A stretch of 24,509 nucleotides of DNA from an uncultured Pirellula sp. (GCA_903837255.1 CAILTZ010000294.1:1-24509); one strand, 5' to 3'. Counted from the first letter of the stretch, positions 1 to 7,638 are shown. Notes: a model not told the origin generated them from the sequence alone. A program made the numbers and translations.

Positions 1-913
1 CGAGTTTCGCGCGTCGGGAGGAATCTTGCGTTGAGTTCGGTTCCATGTCGGCCAAGGAAGCGATGTAGTCGATCGCAGCGGTGAGTCCTGCGATGCATGC
101 ATGGTTCTGAGTGCCGGTCATCCAGCGACCGGGGATCGAGTCCGGGGATGGACGCAGCTTGTAGGGCTCGAGCGACTGCATCCTTTCGGGCCGACCGTAA
201 AGGATCCCGATATGCGGCCCGAAGAACTTGTAAGCAGAACAGACAAGGTAATCGCAATTCCAACTTTGGACATCGATCCGTCGGTGAGGTGCATAATGCA
301 CCGCGTCAACGAAAAGCTCGCCCCCTGTGCGGTGAACCAACTTGGCAATCGCCGGTATATCCGTCAGTGAGCCGACTGCATTCGAGGCGGCTGTCACTGC
401 CACCAGTTTGGTGCGAGGGCTCAGCTGAGACTCGAGCGACTGCATATCGAGTGTCGCATCGCTCGGGCAGATGGCGATGGTTCGGACAAGAGCTCCTGCG
501 TCTTTGGCCGCAAGAACCCAAGGCGTGTAGTTTGCATCGTGGTCCAGGTTCGACACCAGGATCTCGTCACCGGGTGACCATGTCCGAGCCAGAGCCCTGG
601 AAAAGGCCAGCGTCAGGGTCGTCATGTTTGGACCAAATGCAATCGACTTCGGCTCGTCGACTTGCAACAAGTCGGCTGCCGCCCGATGGGCCTGGTCCAT
701 GAGATCATCCACTTCGTTGCTCGTAATGAACTTGCCGGCGCGATTGGCATTGTGATGGATCAAGCATTCTCGGATTCGATCAGCGACCGACTCGGGGACT
801 TGGGTCCCGGCAGGTCCGTCCAGATAGACAAGCGGCTGGCCGTTATGCATACGGCCCAGGGCGGGAAACGAGGATCGTGCCGTGCGTACTTTATTGCTTA
901 GCGAAGAGTGCAT
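1..913 (-). CDS. Cysteine desulfurase-like class V aminotransferase, 3' end outside window
   Basis: This is a PLP-dependent fold-type I enzyme that resembles the cysteine-desulfurase-like (VC1184-type) branch of class V aminotransferases; the true substrate is unknown. I translated the minus strand by hand from ATG 913 and the frame stays open to the left edge, giving 304 codons. Near the N-terminus it reads FPALGRM then YLDGPAGTQVP (about residues 30-40), the family's typical opening. VDAVHYAPH (about 202-210) carries the Asp and His that contact PLP, and SAYKFFGPH places the Schiff-base lysine at about residue 229. It starts 28 bases after the stop of the catalytic M16 peptidase and probably belongs to the same operon. 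No strong ribosome-binding site is visible. It could be a desulfurase, a selenocysteine lyase or another lyase; the C-terminal part needed to judge this lies outside the window. Confidence 0.88.
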   Translation of the reverse strand, partial: MHSSLSNKVRTARSSFPALGRMHNGQPLVYLDGPAGTQVPESVADRIRECLIHHNANRAGKFITSNEVDDLMDQAHRAAADLLQVDEPKSIAFGPNMTTLTLAFSRALARTWSPGDEILVSNLDHDANYTPWVLAAKDAGALVRTIAICPSDATLDMQSLESQLSPRTKLVAVTAASNAVGSLTDIPAIAKLVHRTGGELFVDAVHYAPHRRIDVQSWNCDYLVCSAYKFFGPHIGILYGRPERMQSLEPYKLRPSPDSIPGRWMTGTQNHACIAGLTAAIDYIASLADMEPNSTQDSSRRAKL

Positions 914-941
914 AGAAGGTGTACAGAGGGAATGTTTTGGT

Positions 942-2168
942 CTACGAAGCTATTTCGGGGCCTACCGAAACGTGGACTGTGGTTCGGTCCACGAGACTCA
1001 CGAAGGCTTTCTGGACATCATCCAGACTTACCGAGCGGTAGTGCTGGCTGACTTGGGCTGCCGTCTCATATTGGTGGCGTGAGAGCCAAGAACCGCCGAC
1101 TGAAAAGAGGCGATTCGATGGGCGTTCGGCTGCGAGCAGGATTCCTGCGCAGATCTTGTTCTTAGCAAGTTCGAGTTCGCGCTCGGAGACTGGCGCCGAG
1201 GCCGAGTCGTTGACGATCGACTGGATCAAGTCCCAGTTGTCTTGCTGCTGCTCTGGGTCGCCTGAAAGATACAGTCCGAAGACTCCGCAGTCTTGGAATT
1301 CGTACGTGTAACACACCGCCGCATCGGCTAGTCCCTTGTCGACCAGCTCCCAAAACAACCGGCTGCCGGAATCGTCCCCGAGGATGGTCGCAAGCACCCG
1401 CGAGATATAGCGGCTCTGGTCCATATAACCGGGGCCTGGCGAAAACTCCAACGTATACTGCTGGGTGGCAGGTGGGTGCACCATCTGAATCTGCTTGGAA
1501 ATCGTCACAGGCCGTCTGAGTTGCCGACCGACCTGGGCGGGTTTCCAGTGCTTGGTCCTGCTCTGGGTTTCCATCACCAGAGCATCAAAGTCGACGGCTC
1601 CGGCTGCCACCAAGCAGAGGTTGTTGGGAGCATAGCGGGCCGAGTGATACTCTCGCATTGCCTCGGACGTCAGGGCCGAGACAGAGTCTTTGGTACCCAG
1701 CACGCGGGTAGCCAGCGGGTGGTCGCCAAAGAACTCCTCCATGGATCGTTCCATCGCGCCATACGGGGGTTGATCGTCGTACATGGCGATCTCTTCGAGG
1801 ATGACCTGTTTCTCGGTCTGAAAATCTTCATCCCGAAGCGACGGTCGCATCATATCGGTCAGCAGATCTAGAGCCGGGAGCTGGTTTTCCGGTAGAACGC
1901 TCATGTAATAAACTGTCTGCTCTTCGGAGGTGAAGGCGTTGGACTGGGAGCCCAGATCATCAAGCTCGCGATTGACGTCGGCCGAGGTTCGTCGCGGCGT
2001 CCCCTTAAAGAGCATGTGCTCGAGAAAATGGCTCACACCGGCCACATCGAGCGTCTCGTCGCGGGAGCCGGTTTTGACGAAGTAGCCAAGAGACTGGCTA
2101 AATGCGTTTGGGTTTACCTCGGCGATAATCTCCAAACCGTTATCGAGCGTGACTTGTTTAAACTGCAT
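942..2168 (-). CDS. M16 family zinc metallopeptidase, catalytic subunit
   Basis: This 408-residue protein is a pitrilysin/mitochondrial-processing-peptidase-type zinc protease. The inverted zinc motif HFLEH is at residues 47-51, inside GVSHFLEHMLFKGT, and the third zinc ligand should be one of the glutamates in EKQVILEEI (about 125-126). The length fits a two-domain single-subunit M16B protein. The C-terminal half lacks the Arg...Tyr pair that M16 enzymes use to hold substrate: the aligned stretch reads WELVDKGLADAAV. That pair is present in the upstream neighbour, so the two are probably the catalytic and substrate-binding halves of a heterodimer, as known for bacterial M16B pairs. Its ATG overlaps the neighbour's stop by 11 bases, which implies translational coupling. 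No signal peptide is seen. The substrate is unknown. Confidence 0.93.
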   Translation of the reverse strand: MQFKQVTLDNGLEIIAEVNPNAFSQSLGYFVKTGSRDETLDVAGVSHFLEHMLFKGTPRRTSADVNRELDDLGSQSNAFTSEEQTVYYMSVLPENQLPALDLLTDMMRPSLRDEDFQTEKQVILEEIAMYDDQPPYGAMERSMEEFFGDHPLATRVLGTKDSVSALTSEAMREYHSARYAPNNLCLVAAGAVDFDALVMETQSRTKHWKPAQVGRQLRRPVTISKQIQMVHPPATQQYTLEFSPGPGYMDQSRYISRVLATILGDDSGSRLFWELVDKGLADAAVCYTYEFQDCGVFGLYLSGDPEQQQDNWDLIQSIVNDSASAPVSERELELAKNKICAGILLAAERPSNRLFSVGGSWLSRHQYETAAQVSQHYRSVSLDDVQKAFVSLVDRTTVHVSVGPEIAS

Positions 2169-3399
2169 CGTGAAACTCCAAGGGCTCAGGGCCGATGGTG
2201 ACTAAGGTCCAGCGTTTGGGTGGGTGTTTGGAAAAATGTTCGATCAGGTTCTCGGCTGAAAGCTGCTCGATCTCTTGGAGAACTTCCTGGCGACTGGTAG
2301 TTCGTCCGAGGATGACCCAATCGTAAGCCAGCTGGCTGCTTCGTGAGACGCTGCTTTCCTGTTCCATCACCAGTGCCGTTCTGGCTCTGGATTTGAGCCT
2401 TGAAAGCTCCCCAGGTTCGATCCCACCATAGATTGATCGAACCGTTTCGATCGTCACATCGAGGGTTTCTTGGGCTCGCCCCGAAGTGGTACCCGCATAA
2501 CACAGCACACTGCCGCAGTTTTTCAAAGAGTGCGACGAAGCTGAAATCGCGTACACCAATCCACGCTTTTCTCGAACCTCGGTAAACAAACGCGAGCTCA
2601 TCCCATCACTGAGGATTCCGACGATGCCTCGCCCCCGATAATACTCGGGGTGCTGGTATGGAACCGAGTCGTAGGCCAGGGCGATGTGCGTTTGCTGACT
2701 ATCGTGCGGGATGTGAACCGACGCGACGTGCGGCTCGACATGTCCAAGCTCCTTAGGCGAGATTCCAGACCATGACCCTAGGTGCCGCTCGACGAGCTTG
2801 AGGAACTCTTGCCAATCAAATCGACCTGCGATCGAAAGCACCGCACCTTGGGGTTGTGCATGCCGCTGATGAAACTCGACGCAATCGCTGTGGCTGACCG
2901 ATTCGATCCCCGAGGTGATTCCCAACGAGGAGCGACCGAAAGGGTCTGCAAAGCGGGAGCGTTTGAGTTCGACGAAACATTTTTGAGCTGGATCGTCCTC
3001 GATAGCAGCAAGTTCCAGTAGAGCCGATTGTCGAACTTCCTCGAGCTCATCCTCTGGAAAGTGCGGCTCGCGAACCATCGACACGGCGACCTCAAAGGTG
3101 GTTTCAAGGACACTTGCCATGGCCGACATGCTAATGCTTGTATAAAAGCTCGAAACGGAGCTCGAGCGATCGACCCCCAAAAAGTCAAGCTGCTCGACGA
3201 CCTCGCGACTCGACCAACGCCCCGAACCTCGCTGCGAGAGCTCCAGTGTCATGCCCGCAAGCCCGATTCGATCGGCGGGCTCTCGTGCCGTTCCGCCGGG
3301 AAACATCAAGGTAAACGCGACCGATTCGAGCCAAGGCATCGGTTCCCCGAGGACCGTCAGCCCGTTGGCAAGAGTGTGTTGGTAGACCAGCTGTTGCAT
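2158..3399 (-). CDS. M16 family peptidase homolog, non-catalytic subunit
   Basis: This is a 413-residue M16 peptidase-like protein starting from ATG 3399. The N-terminal part (HTLANGLTVLGEP, then PGGTARE and GLAGM) follows the M16 fold, but the zinc-binding HxxEH is missing; the aligned residues are GMTLE at about 49-53. The C-terminal domain keeps the Arg...Tyr pair in VREKRGLVY (R276, Y283), the substrate-binding feature its partner lacks. The frame is open further upstream, to ATG 3438 and TTG 3471. I chose 3399 because AAGGA lies 9 bases before it and the homology begins at its second codon or so. It is the first gene of the M16-M16-aminotransferase operon and overlaps the next gene by 11 bases. 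The inactive-subunit role is inferred from the missing residues. Confidence 0.9.
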   Translation of the reverse strand: MQQLVYQHTLANGLTVLGEPMPWLESVAFTLMFPGGTAREPADRIGLAGMTLELSQRGSGRWSSREVVEQLDFLGVDRSSSVSSFYTSISMSAMASVLETTFEVAVSMVREPHFPEDELEEVRQSALLELAAIEDDPAQKCFVELKRSRFADPFGRSSLGITSGIESVSHSDCVEFHQRHAQPQGAVLSIAGRFDWQEFLKLVERHLGSWSGISPKELGHVEPHVASVHIPHDSQQTHIALAYDSVPYQHPEYYRGRGIVGILSDGMSSRLFTEVREKRGLVYAISASSHSLKNCGSVLCYAGTTSGRAQETLDVTIETVRSIYGGIEPGELSRLKSRARTALVMEQESSVSRSSQLAYDWVILGRTTSRQEVLQEIEQLSAENLIEHFSKHPPKRWTLVTIGPEPLEFHDAV

Positions 3400-3994
3400 T
3401 CCTAGGAATCCTTGATGCAATCGATGCAATCGCTGCATTCGATCGTTCTTCTCGGGACGTGTTGATGACAAAAAACGGGGCTAAAACCAAGTTGGCAAGG
3501 GATCGAATCGATCATCTTAGCGATAGACGTTAATTTTCGGCTCCGAATTTTAGCAGAGACAACAGGAATCGGGAGGCTTTTTCCAGGGTGTCGATCCTAG
3601 GCAATTGACGCGTTTGATTGGTTTTTCAAAGTAAAAACTCAAAGTATTTGGCTTTGCGGATCCTGACGCATCGATCCTCGGCAGGCAAGCTCCCTGGACA
3701 TGCCCGCCGGCATTGGACCAACATCGCCTAGCAGAAATAAGGACTAAGGGGTAGCCCGCTGGGTTTTTCCTGCGAACACTTTCCCTCGAAAGGACCCCAT
3801 CATCGAATCAAGCCTTGAACCTATCGCCTCGGACGCTCGGGACATGCGTTAAAATAGCCAACGGTTCTGGAAAAGCACCTACCGGATAGTTATTCTCTGT
3901 AGCGGGCGAGGGCCGAAATTTCGATGATGATGTTGCAGCGATCGAAATGAAATCAAAACCTCGCAGATTGAATACAGAGAATAGAAAGCTCGCC
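3400..3994. other. Long intergenic region between divergent genes
   Basis: This is about 595 bases between the M16 operon (leftward) and the UVR-motif protein (rightward). It must contain the promoters of both units, but I could not identify a convincing pair of promoter boxes. Two things stand out. At 3411-3440 a short CGATTGCAT-type unit occurs in imperfect tandem copies just upstream of the chosen M16 start. At about 3752-3767 a small GCCC/GGG hairpin is followed by five T residues and could act as a weak terminator. Neither strand has an ORF with a recognisable product. The next gene could start at ATG 3947, which would shorten this gap by 48 bases. Confidence 0.5.
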
Positions 3995-4729
3995 ATGGGT
4001 TCATCCAAGGGACTCGATGATGTTCTGGGAAACTGGGAATTCGATCCGAATTCATTGTCGGTTCGTCTGGTCAAAGAGTCCGACGGCCGAGATGTCATTC
4101 AAATGCGAATCGACCTGGGGGTCCTTCAGATGGAAACCCAGGGCCGCCCCGACGGAGAAACTTTTGAAGGCTACCCGTCCTTTCTGGATCGCATGCTAAC
4201 GATGGAAGAAAAGTCGACGGACTTCTCCATGGACGAAGACCAGTGCTACGAAGCCGACCGAGAATTTCTTCAGTACTACCACCGACGGATCTGCTGGCTG
4301 CGACTCCAACATTACCATCGAGCGGTCGAAGATGCCGATCATACCTTGGCACTCATGGATGTATGCCGCGACCATTCACCCGACGAAGAATGGACGATGA
4401 GCCACGAACAGTACCGTCCCTTTGTGATGTTCCATCGAACCCAAGCCGCCGCGATGGCAGCCCTGGATGAAGTCGACGCGGAAAAGGCGATTCTTGCACT
4501 CGAAGATGGCCTCGAACAACTCCGCGATGTCTTCATCGAACACGAAGCAGAAGAGGAGTTCGAGACGGATGAAATGATCGTGCAATTGACCAAGCTTCGA
4601 GACTCGCTGTGCCAAGAGTACGGGATCGGGCCATCGCTGCAGCAGCAACTCGACCAAGCCGTAAAAAGCGAACAGTTCGAGCTTGCCGCCCAACTTCGCG
4701 ACGAACTCGCTCGACGCCAAACTCGATAA
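3995..4729 (+). CDS. UVR-motif (UvrB/UvrC-like) protein
   Basis: This acidic, mainly helical protein of 244 residues ends in a UVR motif: LQQQLDQAVKSEQFELAAQL followed by RDEL, over about the last 30 residues. In UvrB and UvrC this helical hairpin makes protein-protein contacts, and it also occurs in McsA and Clp-type adaptors. The first 45 residues (DDVLGNWEFDPNSLSVRLV, then DLGVLQMETQGRPDG) resemble a conserved planctomycete N-terminal block known to me only as hypothetical. The middle contains several helices (HYHRAVEDADHTLAL, MFHRTQAAAMAALDEV) that look like a helical repeat. No catalytic motif is seen, so DNA repair is not implied; an adaptor role is possible. ATG 3947 would add 16 basic residues; I preferred 3995 because the conserved block starts there. 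Neither start has a clear ribosome-binding site. Confidence 0.8.
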   Translation: MGSSKGLDDVLGNWEFDPNSLSVRLVKESDGRDVIQMRIDLGVLQMETQGRPDGETFEGYPSFLDRMLTMEEKSTDFSMDEDQCYEADREFLQYYHRRICWLRLQHYHRAVEDADHTLALMDVCRDHSPDEEWTMSHEQYRPFVMFHRTQAAAMAALDEVDAEKAILALEDGLEQLRDVFIEHEAEEEFETDEMIVQLTKLRDSLCQEYGIGPSLQQQLDQAVKSEQFELAAQLRDELARRQTR

Positions 4730-4774
4730 GATCCTCTCCGGCAACTCTCTAAAGATCATGCACTGAGGATCTTT
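4728..4774. terminator. Nested inverted repeats between convergent genes
   Basis: AAGATCCTC at 4728-4736 is the exact reverse complement of GAGGATCTT at 4765-4773. A shorter competing hairpin, AAAGATC (4751-4757) with GATCTTT (4768-4774), shares the right arm. The structure sits between two genes whose 3' ends face each other, so it fits a bidirectional terminator. There is no long T run, so the strength is uncertain. Confidence 0.5.
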
Positions 4775-4798
4775 CGTTATGAAACGTTTGCCTAGCGA

Positions 4799-5845
4799 TC
4801 AAGGCTTCTGGGGATGCTTCCTTGAGGCTTCTAGGCTCGGCATCCAACATTCCCAACTGCGCAGGATCCCTTGCACACTGCAAGGCTGACCGACGATCGC
4901 ATCGGCCCCGAGACCTCGACACGCCGCCCAGCGATCCATACGAGAAAATGGATCGATCACCACCATGAACGCCTCAGGCTGATTGGAACGAGCCCTGGCA
5001 ATGATTTCGACCAGCATTGGCGAAAGATCTGGCCTCAGATGCTCCATGCCATCTCGCGCAAGCAAATCCACAAGAATCAAATCGGACCGAACCATCGGTG
5101 GCTTATCCTCGACTCGCGTTCCCACTGTCCGAACCCCGTGGGATTCTAAAATCCCATGCCATAAATCCAGTCGCGAATCTTGATCGCTCAACACCCAGGC
5201 GATCCGGTTGCCCAGCCCTGCTCGGGCCACTGGGCTTGCGATCCAACTCGAAAAACGAGCCGCATCGATTTCAATCCGCTGGACCCTTAACCCAACTGCC
5301 AAGGTTTCGCTGCGAGGATTCAACTCCAGCATTGGATTGGGTTTCATATCCTCACAGTGCTTGCTGACCCACGGGATCACTTGGTCATACCACTGGTGCC
5401 AATAGAATGTCTCAATCGACTCGGGCAATGGCATACTCCGGCGATGTCCGGCCCAATCCTCGCCTAGCACACAAGCCATCCCGACCCGACGAGACCAATC
5501 GTCGCTTGAGGGTTTTTCAGCAGATGAATCCTTCGCAGAAGTCTGCTTGCTAGGCGATCTCTTACGGCTGGCTTTCTTGATTGGCACAGACTTGATCAAT
5601 CCAGCGACTTTTCGCTTTGCTTCGGTCTCCAAAAGCCAACCGAGCCGCTCGTCGTTACGGTGTTCTAGCCCCACGAGCATTGCACGGTTCGGTGCCGGTG
5701 CTTCTAGCCACTCGGAGGCTGTCGGACGATCGAGAAGTTCGACCTCAGAAAAGTGATCCAGCAAGCTCATCCAGCGGCCGTCGACCGGTCCATACCACCC
5801 TAGACTCAGGCCGATGCTCCAGTCCGGCTGCTGGGTTTCGATCAT
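4799..5845 (-). CDS. Unknown protein with a degenerate receiver-like C-terminal domain
   Basis: This 348-residue protein does not match a family I can name. An N-terminal globular part (about 1-80) is joined by a Lys/Ser-rich linker (about 84-115) to a middle segment with a Trp/Tyr-rich stretch (ETFYWHQWYDQVIPW, about 145-159). Residues 213-333 resemble a two-component receiver fold. There is an initial strand with acidic residues (AWVLSDQDS), a strand ending in Asp (LILVDLLARDG, D260), a later strand (FMVVIDPF), and VGQPCS where receivers have the invariant Lys-Pro; here the Lys is Gln. A pseudo-receiver that senses by contact rather than phosphorylation is therefore possible, but this is inference. 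The ATG overlaps the stop of the EIIA-fusion gene by four bases (ATGA), so the two are translated together. Confidence 0.7.
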   Translation of the reverse strand: MIETQQPDWSIGLSLGWYGPVDGRWMSLLDHFSEVELLDRPTASEWLEAPAPNRAMLVGLEHRNDERLGWLLETEAKRKVAGLIKSVPIKKASRKRSPSKQTSAKDSSAEKPSSDDWSRRVGMACVLGEDWAGHRRSMPLPESIETFYWHQWYDQVIPWVSKHCEDMKPNPMLELNPRSETLAVGLRVQRIEIDAARFSSWIASPVARAGLGNRIAWVLSDQDSRLDLWHGILESHGVRTVGTRVEDKPPMVRSDLILVDLLARDGMEHLRPDLSPMLVEIIARARSNQPEAFMVVIDPFSRMDRWAACRGLGADAIVGQPCSVQGILRSWECWMPSLEASRKHPQKP

Positions 5846-6567
5846 TTCAGATCCGACTCGATGAGTTCTAGTTCTGCGGCTCGGAGGATCTCCATGGCTT
5901 CAGCTGGACTTTGGGTCGAGCGAAGCATTGTCAGCAAGACTTCGTCGGTCACGAGTCGTGCCAAGCGTGCCAAGATTCTCAGGTGGATCTGATCATCGGT
6001 CGAGCAGATCAGGAAGAACACATCGGTCTGGTGACCGGCGGTGTTACCAAAAGGGAACGGTTGGGTGGTGATCCCCAAAGCGACCAGCGAATCCGAGAGA
6101 ATCGAGGTTTGAGGACGACGAGGGTGAAGCAGCGCGACCCCATTTTCCAATGCGGTCGGATGCAAGGCTTCCCGGGCCGCAACCGCCTCGGCCATCTGGC
6201 CGGCATCCCACAGCAACCCGGTCCCGGCTGCCAAGTTGCACATTTCGCGGACGACCGACGTCTTGGTCCGGGCTTCGAGGGGAATCGCGATTGCATCGAA
6301 ACTCATGTATTCCGAGAGCATCGTTCGTTCGTCGGCCGAGGTGTCGAGGCTCTTTCCAACAATACGCTCGAAACGCTCAAGCTCGTCGGCTGGGACGATC
6401 CCGATTTGCTCTTCGAGCCAATGATGAATTTCCGACTCCGAGAATCTCCACTGGCCGTTGACCCGCCGACCCGGCAGTTTTCCCCGGGTAACCATCTTGT
6501 TCACCTGGTCGGGTGTGATGTGCAGATAAGCTGCAAGCTGGTCGGTATCAAAATCCTTACTAGCCAT
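5842..6567 (-). CDS. Excisionase-type HTH / PTS EIIA (PtsN-like) fusion regulator
   Basis: This 241-residue protein has two parts. Residues 1-55 are an excisionase/MerR-like winged helix-turn-helix (TDQLAAYLHITPDQVNKMV, then KLPGRRVNGQWRFSESEI and HHWLEEQ). Residues about 87-235 resemble a PTS EIIA domain of the fructose/nitrogen (PtsN) type. The phosphorylated histidine corresponds to H148 in ENGVALLHPRR, and the second conserved histidine of the pocket is in QIHLRILARLARLV. PtsN proteins usually have no DNA-binding domain and act by protein contact; here phosphorylation could directly control DNA binding, or the HTH could be structural. No EI, HPr or transporter gene is nearby. It lies upstream of and overlaps the receiver-like gene, and diverges from the sugar isomerase gene across 160 bases. 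Confidence 0.87.
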   Translation of the reverse strand: MASKDFDTDQLAAYLHITPDQVNKMVTRGKLPGRRVNGQWRFSESEIHHWLEEQIGIVPADELERFERIVGKSLDTSADERTMLSEYMSFDAIAIPLEARTKTSVVREMCNLAAGTGLLWDAGQMAEAVAAREALHPTALENGVALLHPRRPQTSILSDSLVALGITTQPFPFGNTAGHQTDVFFLICSTDDQIHLRILARLARLVTDEVLLTMLRSTQSPAEAMEILRAAELELIESDLK

Positions 6568-6645
6568 ATGGGGTCGCCGGTTTGCTAAAAAACTCAGTCT
6601 TTAGTAACAATTCAGCTCAAAATCGAGTAGGATTTTGAACTCAAG

Positions 6646-6667
6646 AAGTGTACTTGCACACTTTTTT
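6646..6667. promoter_or_regulatory. Inverted repeat in divergent intergenic region, possible operator
   Basis: AAGTGT (6646-6651) and ACACTT (6658-6663) form a perfect 6-base inverted repeat around ACTTGC, followed on the plus strand by a T run to 6667. It lies between the divergent HTH-EIIA and sugar isomerase genes. The symmetry suits a dimeric repressor site for the adjacent HTH protein, but the stem plus T run could also be a weak terminator or attenuator. The sequence cannot decide between these. Confidence 0.35.
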
Positions 6668-6727
6668 CTAGCAATCCTGATTTCCTTTCCTACTCCGATT
6701 GTTCTTCGAAGGATCACAAAAAAGACC

Positions 6728-7615
6728 ATGAATGCGCACCGAAACAACTTGTTAAGCCTAAAACGATCCGGGCACACACGCAGAAGCTTTCTGGCAGGCT
6801 TGGTTGGCTCCGCAGGTCTTGGAGCCGTGGCATTGAGTCCGATGGCTCAACTTATGGCCCAGGAAGCCAAAGCCGCCGGCCTGAAACTCGGGATCCAAAT
6901 CTATTCCCTCAGAGGTTTCCCGGTCGAAGTTGCCCTGGACCACACCAAAAACCTAGGATTTGAAGAGGTCGAGTTCTTCAGCGGCATGTTCCCCTTGAGT
7001 GCCAGCGATGAAGAGATCAAGAAGATGGTCGATAAGGTCAAAGGTCTGGGGCTTCGTATCTCCGCTCACGGTGTCAATGGATTCACCAAGGATGCCGATG
7101 CGAACCGAAAGGTATTCGAGTTTGCCAAAAAGGCAGGGATCAAGAACATCTCGGCCGCTCCGACGCCTGACTCGATGGACAGCCTGAACGATCTGGTCAA
7201 AGAGTACGATATCCGAATCGCCATCCACAACCACGGTCCCTCGGACCGGTTCAACAAAGTCGTCGATGTGCTTCGGGCCATCGAAGGTCGCGATCCTCGC
7301 ATCGGGGCTTGCGCCGACCTAGGTCACTTCATCCGTTCGGGCGAAAAGCCCGTCGAAGTCATCCGAGCTCTGGCCGGTCGGCTCTATGGAATCCACCTCA
7401 AGGACTTTGCCGAGATGAAGGAGAACACCCGAGGCGTGATCCTCGGCCAAGGCCACTTGGACTGCGCGTCGGTCTTCGATGCATTGATCCAAGCCAAATT
7501 CCCGGCCGACGGAGCGATGTCGCTCGAGTACGAAGAAAACCCCAAGGATCCGATCGAGGACATCCGCCAATGCGTCGCAACCGCGAAGGCTGCTTTGTCC
7601 AAGGCCAAGGGCTAA
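6728..7615 (+). CDS. Tat-exported sugar phosphate isomerase/epimerase-like TIM barrel protein
   Basis: The 295-residue product begins with a twin-arginine signal (HTRRSFLAG, about residues 16-24, then a hydrophobic stretch and MAQEAKA), so export across the cytoplasmic membrane by Tat is expected. The mature part is an AP-endonuclease-2/xylose-isomerase-like TIM barrel (IolE/YcjR-like). It opens with LKLGIQIYSLRGF and has likely metal-site segments EEVEFFSG, GACADLGHF, GIHLKDF and SLEYEENP. Such exported isomerase-like proteins are common in planctomycetes; substrates are mostly unknown, with sugars or cyclitols most likely. The frame is open upstream to TTG 6635, but only ATG 6728 puts the Tat motif near the N-terminus. 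It diverges from the EIIA-fusion gene and may be one of its targets, which is inference. Confidence 0.88.
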   Translation: MNAHRNNLLSLKRSGHTRRSFLAGLVGSAGLGAVALSPMAQLMAQEAKAAGLKLGIQIYSLRGFPVEVALDHTKNLGFEEVEFFSGMFPLSASDEEIKKMVDKVKGLGLRISAHGVNGFTKDADANRKVFEFAKKAGIKNISAAPTPDSMDSLNDLVKEYDIRIAIHNHGPSDRFNKVVDVLRAIEGRDPRIGACADLGHFIRSGEKPVEVIRALAGRLYGIHLKDFAEMKENTRGVILGQGHLDCASVFDALIQAKFPADGAMSLEYEENPKDPIEDIRQCVATAKAALSKAKG

Positions 7616-7623
7616 TCGCCCCA

Positions 7624-7638
7624 AGGGGCTTATCCCCT
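7624..7638 (+). terminator. Small hairpin after the sugar isomerase gene
   Basis: AGGGG (7624-7628) and CCCCT (7634-7638) pair around CTTAT, eight bases after the stop codon, followed by a pyrimidine-rich stretch with short T runs. It may partly separate the isomerase gene from the ABC operon that starts 44 bases later. The stem is short, so this is a weak call. Confidence 0.35.

Noticed and set aside
97..702. A 201-codon plus-strand frame at the left edge
   Set aside because: It lies opposite the class V aminotransferase, whose PLP-lysine and family motifs read cleanly on the minus strand to the window edge.
3604..3632. Possible housekeeping promoter TTGACG-N17-AAAGTA
   Set aside because: The -35 part is good but the -10 part is poor, and it lies about 360 bases from the plus-strand gene.
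6572..6585. Second sigma-54 promoter candidate upstream of the sugar isomerase
   Set aside because: The GG-N10-GC spacing is right but the -24 half lacks the CAC part, and such a core occurs often by chance. It is mentioned only in a finding and not called.
5911..6588. A 225-codon plus-strand frame opposite the HTH-EIIA gene
   Set aside because: The minus-strand product has clear HTH and EIIA motifs; the plus frame has none.
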